Origin: Serilophus lunatus
Lineage: Eukaryota; Chordata; Aves; Passeriformes; Eurylaimidae
Direction of reading: 5' to 3'
Assembly (NCBI GenBank): GCA_013399895.1
Contig: VXBA01001643.1
Location: forward strand, 770,152 to 834,151
Length of the DNA stretch: 64,000 nucleotides
The notes below the pieces were generated by a model. That model did no database searches, had not been told where the DNA came from, and was given only the letters and a program-made list of their open reading frames with translations. This document shows, one piece after another, positions 22,271 through 34,551 of this stretch. A program made the translations under genes and the position numbers. Each line of letters begins with the position of its first letter. The stretch's first letter is position 1.

Positions 22271-25080
22271 AGGTTTCGGAATGTTTCCAAGCTGTCCCTC
22301 TTGCTTAGTGTGGAATTCTTTGTCCTTTGGTTCTGGTTTTGCAGTGGGGCCTGTTAAACCCCCAGTGTGTGTCTGTGTGTGCTCCCCTTTCCTGCAAGCC
22401 AGGGACTCAATCTGGCCCTGGGTTTTCTGGCTGGTTGAAGAAAAGTTTGTTTCTGAGGTGAAAAATTTGCCTTTTAAATTTCTGTGTAGTTTCGACCCAG
22501 ATTATAATTCATAGCCAGGGCTGAATACCAAATGACCCTGTTCCTCATTTCCACAAATGTTCTGAGAGGCAAAGAGCGAGGCAAGGGAAAATACTGGCCT
22601 AAATCCAATGCTGTTAGAACCCAGAATCAATGGCATTTATGTAAAGGTTGGATTTGGCCTCCTCCATCTTTCATTTAGAGCTCTCAGATTAACAGAATAT
22701 AAATATTGCCTGATGCCCCAGAGCTGCCCCAGCAAATCACTCAAAGAAGCATCTTTGCTTCTTGAACAAGGCAAATATTGTGAAAGGAAGTCTCCATGAG
22801 GAAGACTGGAAAAGCTGTTAGTAGCTGCTCTTGATATCAGACGTTCCAAGGCACTTGTGAAGACTAAAATTTGGAGGATAAACTCCGAACATGGACAAGA
22901 AACTCCTCTTTGGCAACACCAGAACAATTCACAGTGGTTTTTATATGAAGAACCATTAGTAAAAGATTTCTTCCAATTTAGTCCTTCTGGTTCCATGCTG
23001 ACAGACTCATGTATTATCCCAAGAATTTTCCAGAACAAAGGAAGAGAAGGAAACATGAACCCTTGCAAGGGAGATAAACTCAGTGGAAATGCACTGAAGA
23101 TTTTTCAAGGCTCTTGGAATTGAACAAGATCTATTTGACACCTCCTGTGAATTATGGATTACTCCTGCTCTGATCACTGTGCTGGATGGTGGTATGGAAA
23201 CAGCTCTGAGGTTTTAATTGTGAAGTAATCATCTTTATATGGGTCCCCAGGAGCGTTCCATGTCTGTGCCAGGTCAGAGGTTAATGGTGATCCCCGTTGA
23301 AATGCCAGGCAATGTGATATGTCCTTGCAAAACCCATCCCACAATGTTTCCCTCACTCAGGAATCCCAAGGAGGTGAGACAGCACAACAGTGACCAAACT
23401 GATGTTTAACTTCCATTTTGGAACTGTTGCTTTCTGGGATTGAAATTTTGAGATGAAACATGTGGATTTGAGCTGTACCCCAAGGGATGCCAGGTTCTAG
23501 TCCTGTGGAATAAATGTTGTGTATAACATGTGCTTGTTATTTCCCCGTCAGCGCTGCCAGTGCTGGAGTTGCTGTTCCTGTGTCATTCTCCTGACACGTC
23601 ATTAATAAACAGGGAATTTCATACCTGATTTCCACACTGTCATGCTGAAAACCACCTGGCTCTCAGTTTTCATCAGCATTTAAGATTAATAAAACAAGGA
23701 GACGAGGACTGAAAAGCAGTGGTTACATTTGAGTTGGGATTGGTCTGATTTGAGTACCGGATCCGTCGGGTTGGAACAAGCATCCCTGCTGGAAGGAGGA
23801 AAGATACAACTGGAAATTCAGAGGCTCCAGATGTCCAGTTGTTGTGAAGAATTCACAGCAGTGTCTTCCCAGTTTGGGACCTTTCTTATACAGGCACTAA
23901 TCCTTTCTTTCCTAATTCTTTGTGGCTTCACTAGGAGATGCATTGACCCCCTGTTATCTCTAATCCCATGGGGATGGAGAGCAATTTATTCCCTTTTTTA
24001 GTGGCATTTCATGGATTTGAAGACCTGATGTTCTTGCTGTTTTTCCTTGCTTTGGCTGAATAACTCCAGTTCCTTCCACTCTCCTGTGTGTCATTTCACA
24101 ACCCCCCTGCCCTGCACGCACTAATCCGAATGACTTTTGGAATTGATCCTTTTCCAGGAGTTGTTACAGGAGGCTGCCTTTGCCAGCAGGTGTCACCATA
24201 AGAGAACGAGAATCTACAGCTTGGAACGCCCGTGTGTCTGCAGGAGATGCGGATCCTGTCCCTGCAGTTATCCCTGCTCTGCATCCCAGTGAAACTCCTT
24301 TATCCCACAATGACTTATCGCTGGGTTAGAAAATAAATGTATCCCGAAATCAGGAGACACCCCCCATCCCCCACCCAAAAATAAAACAGCTTGGAAAGGG
24401 AGCTTGGCACAGTTGGGGGTTGCTGGCTGGTGGCAGCAGGGACCTGGCTGAGGATTTGGGATGGCAGAGGCCTCGGGATCCGTGTCCCATCGGGATGCAC
24501 TTGTCGAGGGTCCAGCAGTGGGAGCACAGGCAGCTTTGCTCCTGCGCTGTTCTGTGCACCCTCAGCTGGGTTTTGCAGGAGCAGCTTCTCAGATATTTGC
24601 ACAAAAGCTCAGGGAAACCCTCGGAGGTGTGTTGTGACCTCTCACTGGGATTTACCCAGCGGATAATCGTTGCATAAGGAGGTATCTCATTGTGTTTTCC
24701 TCTCCTGTTCCCTTTGTCTGGCAGAGGGGTTGGAGTCACACCTTTCCCTTCCCCCCAGCTCACACAAACCAGCGAGAACAAGTGTCCAAAGGATTGTCAG
24801 AAGACAAGAGGCTTCAACAAAAACTAGTTTTTGATTTCTGGAGGTTTTGAAGGGCGATTCTGGCCGAGTTGGTGGTTCTGTGCAATCCTGGGTGGCTGCA
24901 GGACAACCTGCCCCAGGGACTGAACGTGCCACTGGAAGGGCTGGAGACAGCGGGGTTTGATTTTTCTTGATTAAACCAGCAAGCGCTGCATAAATATTGG
25001 AAATAAAACCCGCTGCAAACTGAAGGATTAGTATTTAGCTCTTTATCTAAATACACTCCCTACCCCCTCCATCCCCTCCC
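22271..25080. other. Unique non-coding DNA, nothing recognised
   Basis: Frames of up to 143 codons (22637-23068 and 24350-24781, both minus) have no splice support and overlap frames on the other strand. No repeat family was identified. Confidence 0.4.
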
Positions 25081-25570
25081 CAAAATAAAATAGCGTTGTT
25101 TGAAATTTCCAGGGAAGCTTAAGGCCTAAAGCATTGGGTGAGATGTAAATTTCTTAAAATATTTATCCATCCATAAGTGGCTACATATTTGACATTATTA
25201 TAGGGTTTCTCAGTGTTCCATTTTATTAAAAAATATTTATTTGGTTTCTAAGATTACTGCTTCTCTGACCACAGAAAATTCAATTACCGAAAACTGCAGC
25301 TATCAAATTGGTTGAAAATAAATAGCCTTTTATCCAAACCTGGCATGGGCTGGTTTACTTTTAATACGTAGCCATAAAAAAAGAAGCTCTTTCCACAGAG
25401 AGCCGGTTGGTTACAGAGCAAGAAGCCAAGGAATACTTTGCATCATCAGGTTTTATTTAAAATAAGGGAGGGAGGGGGTAGAAAATAAGTCGTTATGAGA
25501 CTAATTAGCTGCTCGTGACACAAGACCTCTCAAGGCGTTTCTTTTGTTATGATAAGTAGGTTTTGTTTCA
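25081..25570. promoter_or_regulatory. Enhancer-like AT-rich block
   Basis: A long repeat-free stretch with few open frames. It holds TTCAATTACCGAAAACTGCAG (about 25279-25299), CTATCAAATTGGTTG (about 25301-25315), TTAATACGTAGCC (about 25360) and GACTAATTAGCTGC (about 25499). Rare CpGs are kept in ACCGAAA and ATACGTA, which suggests constraint. Inferred from composition. Confidence 0.35.
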
Positions 25571-28500
25571 CAAAGGTGAAGAGATGTGCGGGTAACAATC
25601 CCAGTTCTTGAAGCACGGGATGTCTCCTACCTGAGTAATGAGTTTGCGAATGGCAAAGAATAGAAATTCGTGCTGGAAGAGCTGCTAGAGCAGGTTTATT
25701 AATTGATTTTCATCTTCCTCAGCGCTGAGGATTCCATCGTTGATTCCATCACGTCTCCAGACAACGTGTCGCAGAGGTTTCTGGAGGAGGAGGAGGCACC
25801 TGAGTGTGGATAAAGGATTGAGCATCCTTTGTGATCAGAGGAAATGTGGCACACAGACTGTGAACGTCAATCACGATCCTCCCTGTCCTAACAATGCTTT
25901 TCCAAGGGCGAGTGAACCAGAAGGGAACAGATTTAAAGAGAAAAAGCTGGAAATGACAGTCACTCCAAGCGGTCTGGGCTTTAATTAGTGAAACAATCCC
26001 GTTGCGTTTTCAGGCTCTTCTCTTGCCTGTAAAATCTGAAGACACCGTGTCTTTCAGCTCGGGTCCGAGAGGCTTCAAAGGCTGGAATGTGAAACATCCC
26101 TGTCCCGTGTGTGCCAGGGGCTGCTGTTAACAGGTTCTGTTGGCGGGACCCTGCAGGATCAAGGCTGGTGCTGAGAGATGGAGCAGCGGAGCCTCCAAGG
26201 AACAATGTGCACCAGGGATCCCGAGCTCGGGGTGCACCAAAGAGCGGCCAGAGCCGGCCCGGGATGAAAAGCCACGACATCAAAGCTCAGACGAAAGCAA
26301 AGGGAGATAATGCCATGGACACATGGTCCTTCCAGGAATGCTGCTTTAAAGGGACACCGCCTTTGTGCCCGGAGAGCGTCCGTCGCTTCCAGGTGACCTC
26401 CAAGGGGAGAGAAAGGGTAGAGGAGGTTAAAAAAGAAACAGAAATATGTCAGTATTGCAAATCTCAGGTTTTATTACTTTGGGAAGACATCTGAATTCCC
26501 TAGGAAATCTGTGGGAATATTCAGCAACTCCTAAGATGGGTAAAAATATTCCTGTGTCTCCCGCTGGGCACACGGAGAGAATCACAACTGCAGCCGTTTC
26601 CTCGAAAACTGGAAGCACTTTGTTGTTCCTCTTCAGCGGCTTTTCACCCTTTGGAAGTGCACAAAAGGAGGAGGAGGATCACCTGGAGATCTTGGCCAGA
26701 GCACACGGGTCAGGACAGCAACCCCGACCTTTTCCTGGGTTATCCCCTCCAGGTTTGGTTCCCAGCTGCCAAACACAGATCTCACAAAGGGTTACGTGGC
26801 AAAGTTTAGTAAAATGAAACAAGGCTTGGAAAGGGCTTTAAGAAGATTTAGTGAGGAAAGGGCTCACTTAGGTTTGAAGAATAGCTGGCTGCTGTTCATG
26901 GCTGTGGTTTCACAGGTCTGTACACACGTCCCATTGTACACAAAAGCTGCTTATTTGTGTGAGGCAGTTGGTGAGTGTATTATGTGACACCGAGTCATCC
27001 AGAGACGGTGCTCCAGCCAGAATGGCAGGAAAGAGCCTGAACCTGTATTTTAATCTCTTTTCTGATGTGATTTCCCAATTGCATCAGGAGGCGAAGTCTC
27101 CCTGAGCCTGAAGTCTGATGATGCTGGAAGATAATCCACCCCAGCCACAGCCAGCTTTCCAAGAGCCCTTTCCCAGCTTCCCTGGAGGAGAACCAGCTCC
27201 CACTGCTCCCTGCAGAGTCTGGGAGCTGCAGTGCTGCTGAGATGTAGTTTATGGATCAGATGTGTTTAGGTATCTGTAATGGATCCTGCACTCCGAGCCA
27301 ATAGAGCAGGAGCTCAGCCATCAGTTGTCAGCCCATAAAATCTGTGTTACCTTTCTTTCTTTTCCTTTTTTTTTATCCTTCTTAAAGTGATGGTGCAAGG
27401 GAAGCCCATAGATTGGAAATCACAGGAGCAGCTCCACAGATTTCTTTAGCAAATGAAAATAAAAGCGTGTTGCAATTTTTCTGTTGAACTGTATGGCTGC
27501 AAGAAGTGCTATCCCCACTGTCCTAAATCTTAGGCTGATTCCCAGCCTGAACTGCTTCACTTTCTTGGCTTGTGCCTCCTGAACAGCAGTAAAATAACAT
27601 CACTTGCAACAAAAAAACTCCCTGGAAACATGTTGATCCAAAAAGCTTGTATATTTATATATATATTGAATGTCTGCTTCTAGATAATGTTGCTTTGCTC
27701 ATTTTAAAAACTCTGCCTTGAATAAAGAGCTGCTTTGGAGGCTTTTTCAATGTGAGTTAGAACTTCATGTTGCCTTGGTAGCAAAGACCCTTCGTGTTCC
27801 AGCCCTCCTTGCGATGCACACAAACAACACATTGACTGTGGCCCCACTTTATATTCTCACTAAATCAAGGTAAAGTTTTTTTAAAGCCCAATTCATATTA
27901 AAAATTTTTCCTGCGGGTGTGAAGTGATTTTGACAGAGGCACAGCTCACACTGAGAACCCTCCAGACTTGTGGCTTCAGAGAAGGAAGGGAAAAATATAG
28001 TTTGGGGTGGGGACAGGAGGAAGAAATAGTTGAGAGGACCCTTTGGTCTTTAATTCATGTCAGAGGAGCCCCAGCTGTCACCCACCACTTGTCCCAGATT
28101 TATGGATCATCTGTTTTGTTAATGCTTGTGGATCTCTTGCTGAACATAACCCTGCTGGATTTTTTTTTTCCTGATCAAAGGCTGTTAAAGTTATAAATGT
28201 TTCTGTGATATCTTGAGGTTTCCCTAAGAAGAAGGTGCATTGATGGAACAGTTGTTGGGTAGTCCTGAAGTAATATATTTTCCATGTCTATCTTCACAAG
28301 TTTCAGAGGAGCACTTGAATTTTATATATATTGAACAATCTGGGCTTTAAAAGAGCCAGCTGGTGAATTTCTGTGCTCCACTGACCACATGGAACGAGGC
28401 CATTTGTTCATCATCAATATTACCTGAAGTGCACACAACAGTCACTTTAAAAAATTTACAACACTTTTTTTCTGGAATTCACTCCCAACTTTTACAGTTA

Positions 28501-29057
28501 TACCCATATGTCTGCAGGTGGAGAAGATTTAGGGTTATAAGTAACCAAAGTACAGCAAGATTTGAAGCTCATGTAGCTCCTGATGTGACAACTGGCTCTT
28601 CACCCTTCCTGTTCAAACTGTTTTCCAGTCTGGGGTTGTTGTCTGAATGGAAGTAAAGGCTGGAGATGTTCCTGGATCAGCAGCTGCCAGGCCCACTGTG
28701 TCCTGTGCCCTCACTGGAACCACCAGCTCTGCTTCTGCCCCACACTGGTCAAAGCAGCAGCATCTCACCTGGGCCTGACACTGGAGATGTTCTGTGTCTA
28801 TTTATTTGTTGTGTCTGCTGGGATTCACTGTCCTCTCTTTTGTGAACACTGCCCTTGCAAAAGGAAGGAGTTTCATTATTGCTACAATTCCACGTGCAAT
28901 ATTGTATTTCTGCATTCTCAGGCTGGACAAAGCCCTGAGGTGGCTGCAGTTGAAGGTTTGCCAAGAGCATCTAAATCACAAATTTAGTGTCTCACATTTG
29001 CCTGGGCTCTGAAAGCATCATCCACTGAAGGGAATGCCAGTGGAGTGATTCCAGTTT
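25571..29057. other. Mostly unique non-coding DNA
   Basis: Positions 26060-26300 are locally GC-rich with several CpGs, but there is no promoter motif set and no credible exon. A short TA-rich run lies at 27649-27667. No CR1 piece, RNA gene or conserved frame was recognised. Confidence 0.4.
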
Positions 29058-29212
29058 CCAATCACAGAATGGTTTGGGTTGGAAAGGAACTTAAATTCAT
29101 CTCATCCCACCCCCTGCCCTGGGCAGGGACACCTCCCACTACCCCAGGTTGCTCCAGCCTGGCCTTGGACGCTTCCAGGGATGGGGCAACCAGAGCCTCT
29201 TTGAAACCTGGG
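29058..29212 (-). mobile_element. CR1 LINE 3' fragment (minus)
   Basis: Starts AATCACAGAATGGTTTGGGT and continues with CCACTACCCCAGGTTGCTCC, GCCTTGGACGCTTCCAGGG and a decayed version of the box that normally reads CAGCCACAGCTTCTCTGGGCAACCTG. 5'-truncated and non-coding. Confidence 0.9.
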
Positions 29213-30170
29213 ATTTTAGGACACATGTGAATTGTTTGAACTTTTCATTGAGCCACTGTCCCAGAGGGATAGAAAAGTCTTGCTGGTTCATTCAGCCTTT
29301 GGGTGTGAGCTTTGCCAAGGCTGGAGCGAGGCAGGAGCTCTGGGGGCTAATCTGGCACACTCCCATAAGGAACATCCCTTGTCCTGTAGCCTGGGGAGAT
29401 TTGCTACAAGATTCAGAGAAGCTGGAATTCTGCAGTGATTTTGGAAGGCTCATGCCAAGGGGTGGCTCAGCAGTGGCACAGGTAAGCCCACCTCAGCTGT
29501 TCCCTGGGAGTATCCACAACACATAAGGAATGAGCCTCCAAAAACAAGTGCATCCACAGGGAAGACAGAAGTGAGGGGACACAGACGCTTCCCAAACCAC
29601 AAACTGTGCACCTTGATCAGGCTCCAGACCTCAAACAGCCCTAATTTAAGGGTTATCCAGATACAGCTTTTTAGGTTTGCTCTTTATAGAAATCAGAGAC
29701 CAACTACAACTCAGTCTCTGGTTGGAATACTGGGAAAGGCCACAGCATTCCAAGATCCTTGGAGCAAAGGTGTTAATTTCCATCCATTTTTAGAAAGGCA
29801 TGATTATTGCTGGCCTAACTATTTTATTTTACATGTTTTAATTACTTGAGAACAAACTGTTTTACACAATTCCCACAGCGGCTGAGCAACACTTTGGAAG
29901 CCAAATATCCTGGCAAGAGACAGGACTGACAGGTTTTGTGTGAAAGCAGAAAAAGTTACATACAGAGCACTCCATGAAATGCTAAAATTATGGCCCAGTG
30001 TCCATTCCATCAGTGACAAGGAATTCATGTCGAATTTCAGATCTATATTTGAGGTACAAATTTGGAGGGTTTATTGCTGCTTTAGAGTGCAGGCAGATTA
30101 TTTTACTTCAATTCCAAATCACATTATCCCCAGCCAAGCCTAGTGTCATTTTACAGACATGAAAACATAG
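29213..30170. other. Unique non-coding DNA, nothing recognised
   Basis: Chance-sized frames only (up to 125 codons at 29149-29526, which starts inside the CR1 piece). No other repeats or RNA genes are seen. Confidence 0.45.
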
Positions 30171-30620
30171 AAACTCTGTTCTCAAGTTCCTTATTCGGGG
30201 ATTGAGGCTGTTGTTTATTGGTGATGATTTTCCTTTCTTTTACTGACAGCAGCCATGGGGGTGAATGCACAGCCTGAGATATTTGTTTGATTTATGTTAC
30301 TGCTTCAGTGTTTGTTATTCTGAAATCAGATTAAGAAGCCTGTACCATGTGATTTAAGTGCATGGATAGATGAGAAAAGAGAAAATAGCTGTAGCATCTA
30401 AGCTAATAATTCACAATTAATAGGCTTTGCATGTTTTTGAGTTAGGCAATATACTCAGGGCGGTTGAAAATTTTTATCCTCCTTTTATTTGTTCCAAATA
30501 ATAGGGTTTTTTCAACTTTTCCTCAAATTGGATTAGACCCTCAGAAAAATTTATGTTAAGATTTTACTGTTATCAGGATGACAAGAGGAATCAAGTGTAA
30601 GGACGAGTCAGGTTTGGATT
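30171..30620. promoter_or_regulatory. Enhancer-like AT-rich block
   Basis: The block has many homeodomain-type cores (AGCTAATAATTCACAATTAA at about 30401-30420), a CTTTGCATG element near 30424, and a TGACAG core near 30244. It has very few open frames and no repeat sequence. Among the window's blocks this is one of the longest with uniform enhancer-like texture. The call is inference. Confidence 0.37.
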
Positions 30621-31370
30621 ACATTTGATCCTCTGCAGTTTTCACGATGTTATCTGCAAAGCTTGGAGCAAACATTTTAATCTTCTGTAGGAAGTCAAGA
30701 AACACAGGGAATGAGGCTTGCTCAGAGCACAGATGGAGTTCCCAACCAAAACCAGGAAGGTTTGGAGTGCAAAATGATACAGTACTGGACACAGAAATCA
30801 CTGACTGAGAAATGCTCCGTTCCCCTTTAAATAAGGCCAAGACAAAATAAAAGTATATATTAATTTCTAGTATTAGTGCAACTGTTCCTTCAGGAATCTT
30901 GCTAGGATGACTTCAAAAGGATTTGAGGTGTGAATTTAAGGTGGGCTGTTGCTTTCCTTTACAAGGAGAAGGAAAACTAAGGAAATGTAGGAATTTCAAA
31001 ATAAATATCAGAACTAGAGATGACAAATGTCTGAGTTTGTTTCTCTTGCAGTGAAAACCAATATGGTTTTGTGTCTCCTTCCAAAGTACCTCACAATCAA
31101 ATTTTCAGGATTTTTCATGGAAGTTTTCCAGCCTGGAAGTACAGAAGGGAGTATGTACAGACAGAAAAGGATGGAAGAGGGGTGGTAAACTCCCTAATAA
31201 ATCTGTCAGTAGGAAAGACCCTTGGAACCAGCACAGTTTGTAGCTTTCTCCAACTCCCACATCTCATCTTTTAACAGTATAAATAGCTGGGTTTAAAACT
31301 AGATTTCTCCACTGAAAATGTTAAATTTGCTGGCATAAGATGGCAGCTTTTGACATTGGAATATGGGGCC
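30621..31370. other. Unique DNA with one possible exon at 31052-31186
   Basis: A canonical acceptor, TTTGTTTCTCTTGCAG, ends at 31051. From 31053 a frame beginning ENQYGFVSPSKVPHNQIFRI runs open to TAA at about 31274, with a possible donor (GGTGGTAAAC) near 31187. Composition is plausible for protein, but the length is well within chance and the family is not recognised. Confidence 0.15.
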
Positions 31371-31700
31371 ATTCCATTAGATTTACAGTCTCCAAGTCCA
31401 TATTCCCTTGAAGATTAAACCTTCATTAAGTTCCCCTTTTTTTCCCTTTATTTCCTGCCTTTTGCTCACATCACACTCTAACTTTCATAAGCACTCTTGG
31501 GTTTAGTACTTTAATAAAAACAGCTTTGGTGGAGGTTTAAAGGCACTTCAGCTTCTCTAAAAACCTTTTGGAAATTCCCCCCCTAAATCAGTAATTCAAC
31601 CTTCCTTCCCTATCCCCCGGTCTCCCACCATACATCTTCATTAAGATGCATCCCAAAGAAGGTAGTCTGTGATTTAAACAATTACATCAAGGCGTGGATT
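31371..31700. other. AT-rich, pyrimidine-rich non-coding DNA
   Basis: Contains CATTAAGTTCCCCTTTTTTTCCC and the further C/T tracts TTTCTCTCTCTTTTTTTCCCC near 31700-31730. Repeat-free otherwise. Possibly part of the enhancer-like block that follows. Confidence 0.3.
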
Positions 31701-31959
31701 TTCTTTTTCTCTCTCTTTTTTTCCCCTTTTTTCCTCCTTCCCCCCATTGTTATGACTAGACAGAGGATCATACTGAGTCCATTAGCCAGGCAGTGACTCA
31801 GGACACCTACTGCTTGGAATGCCATTGCACTCTGAAAGGGAAGGGATAAAACGGGCTCTCCTCCAGCCCTGAACCCCACTCCCCAGCAATATTTCTGCCA
31901 CAGAAATCCTTTGCTGTCAGCTCCAGCCAGGCAGCGTTGGGGAGCTGCGGTAGTTTGTT
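31701..31959. other. Unique non-coding DNA, nothing recognised
   Basis: A polypyrimidine tract passes into mixed sequence. No exon, repeat family or RNA gene was recognised. Confidence 0.4.
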
Positions 31960-32280
31960 GTCAAAATGAAAAATGGTTCAGTGCAAAAGGTCTCATTGCT
32001 GGGATGCGAACAATCAAGGAACACTAAGTCAAGCATTTGACAAGGAACTTTGGTCTTGCTGTTAAATACCACTTAATATTGTCCTGCCTGATAATCCCTG
32101 CTGTTTAACAACTCTGCAGCCGTGGCCCAGGGATGGCATTATGCCTCTTCTGAAGGGAAAATCTAGGCCATATGTCATGGGTTTTGCCGGCAAAAGAAAA
32201 GATGTGTCTTTTAATATCCGAGGAAAATTGAGATGTTGCAAAAATAAGACAATTGCAAACATATTTTAGTCTTGGGTCTT
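31960..32280. promoter_or_regulatory. Enhancer-like block
   Basis: A motif-dense, repeat-free segment with GCGAACAATCAAGG (about 32007), AAGTCAAGCATTTGAC (about 32026), CACTTAATATTG (about 32070) and CCGGCAAAAGAAAAGATG. CpGs at three places and the absence of repeat sequence suggest constraint. Inferred only. Confidence 0.35.
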
Positions 32281-32987
32281 CCTTGGAGTTTGTGTCCAGG
32301 ACTTTGGGGAGCGTTGCAGCTCCGGCTGAGGGTGGTTATAGGTGAAAAGCTGAGGAACTTCCAGTCCTGTCCTGTTGGAATTCTGTGTGTTCTGCATCCA
32401 ACCAAAGAGCATCCCAGCCTTTATGGGGATCCAACTGCAGAGCTTTGCTGTTACCACCTCCATCTCTACAGCTTCACCTGGAAAATTCTTCCTCATGGGA
32501 CAGGTTGTTTTTTCTATGTAAGATTTGCTGCCTCCAGGCCATGAGCTCTCCTGTATCTGTGCTTTAACACAGGTAAACCTCTGAAATCTGTGTCATTTTA
32601 ATCCTTGCCTTTCAATGCCTGATCAAGAGTCATCCCATCCCCTATGAGTCCTTTATTTGGATGTAGTTAAGTTCTTTTTGTAAAGAATAACCTTTTCTTT
32701 TGTGAGTTTGGCCACATTCTGCATCATAAATTGGAGGCTATGTGCTCTGAAGAGATTCTTCCCAAAGATCACAGAAGATGTTGAAGCAAGAGGTGAACAG
32801 GTTATTGACCTGGAAGTCCATAGGAGGTTTCTTCATTTCAGCTTGGCTACAAATCCAAGCTGGAGCCAGGAGTGATGATACTCACACTAAGAAAGGAAAG
32901 TTAAATGGGGAAAAAGTAAATACTGTAATTGGTTATTATTTTGCAGCCAGGAATTGTAGCCTAATAAACAGTTTAAGGTGAACAACT
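32281..32987. other. Unique non-coding DNA, nothing recognised
   Basis: Overlapping chance frames of 60-90 codons on both strands. No repeats or RNA genes are recognised. Confidence 0.45.
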
Positions 32988-33136
32988 GTTGCCCAAAGGG
33001 GATGTGAATTCCCCATCCCTGGAAGTGTCCAAGGCCAGGTTGGGACAGTGGAAGGTGTCCCTGCCCATGGCACAAGGGGAATGAGATGATCTCTAAGGTC
33101 CCATCCAACCCAAACCATTCCATGGTTCCATGAATT
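32988..33136 (+). mobile_element. CR1 LINE 3' fragment (plus)
   Basis: Begins at a decayed TTGCCCAAAGGGG (the CTGCCCAGAGAAG box). It has CCCATCCCTGGAAGTGTCC, AAGGCCAGGTTGGGACAGTG and CCATCCAACCCAAACCATTC, and ends in the octamer-like tail CCATGGTTCCATG. It has lost the 'AGCCACCTGGGA' segment found in other copies. 5'-truncated. Confidence 0.9.
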
Positions 33137-33985
33137 TGCAATGGCAAATAGTGACAATTATTCTCACGGGGTGAAATTACTGGAAGGGCAAAAAGCCCAG
33201 GCAGTTAAGGAAGAGCCTGAAAGAGCCTTTGGAAAAAAAAGTAGAGCCTTGGAACAACTCAACCTCCTCCGTGATGCTTCTGGGACAGAGTTTCCCACTG
33301 CCCAAGGGGGAGCTGAAAGCTGAGCCTGGCAGTTTTCCTGACTCCTTGCTGCTTCTCCATCAGTGCTGTCAGGACAGGCCTGGCTTGGGAGCATTGTGTT
33401 TACACAAATGAACCAAATAACCATGTGCAGAGGCAAAGAAATTCTGGGAGACCGGGCTGGTGGCAAATATTTTCCTCTGCTTGACGTGTCAGCAGGGCTC
33501 TGGCAGGTGCCCTTAGGAAAACACATCCCACATTTCTGAGCACTCAACACCCCCTCGAGGAGAGGGTTTGCTCAGCCTGTCCTTTGGGCTCAACACCCGA
33601 GGGCTTCAAAGGGAAACACAGCAAGTGCTGGGGGGGTGGGAGGTACAAAGGTTTGTGGAGGTGACATTTTGAACTGGGAGAACCAGGGCAGGAACTCACC
33701 AGCGGCTCCTGCAAACCTTGGAGAAGGCAGGAGTTGGGCTAAAGCTAAACCAACAGGGAAAGGAAACTGTGTGAGATGGAAATAACATCCCTGGGGGGTG
33801 TGGGGCACAAGAGCTTGGAGCTGTGTTGGCTGCAGGAGGTGAAGAGGGAGCCAAAGTTTGGTGACATGAAGAGGAATCAGAGCCCACCCTGGCTGGGGGC
33901 TGGGAACTGCCCCCCTTCCCCAGGGAGGAGAAAAGCACAATTACAGACCCTGATGTGGTCACCAGATCCAGATTTCAGAGCTGCC
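33137..33985. other. Unique non-coding DNA, nothing recognised
   Basis: Minus-strand frames at 33164-33550 (128 codons) and 33590-33940 (116 codons) lie in GC-richer DNA and lack exon support. No repeats are recognised. Confidence 0.4.
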
Positions 33986-34330
33986 AATGGATAAGTGTTT
34001 TAAAGAGACTTTAAAAGGAAAATACAATTGCATCACAGAAATACATATTATAAATGTAATAGTATATTTTAAATTATTATTTTAATTATGTTATTAAGCT
34101 ATTCTTTTACTTTACACAATTATGAATAATTTTAAAATACTCATAATTTGCTCTAATTCATAAATTTAAGTATTGATTTGGTGACATTTACATGTGCTGC
34201 TCCTGCATTAGGAATCAGCAAATCCCTTGACTGGATCAGCCACGTGTACACCTCAATATTTGACTTCTGCGACCTGTTGTAGGATATCCTTGTTTGAAAT
34301 CTTGAAACTGCTACAGAAATAACAGCAGAG
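33986..34330. promoter_or_regulatory. Very AT-rich block, enhancer-like or matrix-attachment-like
   Basis: Positions 34040-34175 are almost pure A/T, with repeated AATTATT, TAATTATG and TTAAGC words but no simple periodicity. Mixed sequence with CAGCCACGTGTACACC (an E-box CACGTG at about 34241) follows. It could be a regulatory element or a scaffold/matrix-attachment type region; sequence alone does not decide. Confidence 0.27.
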
Positions 34331-34483
34331 TTTGTTCAGTCGTGTTTGTTGCTTGGTATTTATCTTGGGAAATTAATTTTGGAAGGTCTTATTGGGGGAG
34401 AAAAAAAGCTCAGAGAGCTCTTAAAATCCGTTCCATCTCAGTCCAGAGAAGCAGATAATATAAAAATTATTAAAATAAAAGTT

Positions 34484-34551
34484 AATCATAGAATCATGGA
34501 ATGGTTTGGGTTGGAAATCTTTTGTCCCACCCTCCAGCCATGGGCAGGGTC
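34484..34551 (-). mobile_element. CR1 LINE 3' tail fragment (minus, short)
   Basis: AATCATAGAATCATGGAATG is two copies of the CR1 terminal octamer-type repeat. GGTTTGGGTTGG and CCAGCCATGGGCAGGG follow, and then similarity ends abruptly. About 65 bases remain; the part normally following (GACACCTCCCACTATCCC) is replaced by unrelated sequence, so the copy is short and eroded. Confidence 0.8.

Noticed and set aside
26060..26300. Second CpG island
   Set aside because: CpG is raised but scattered, and no promoter motif set or start-like element is present.
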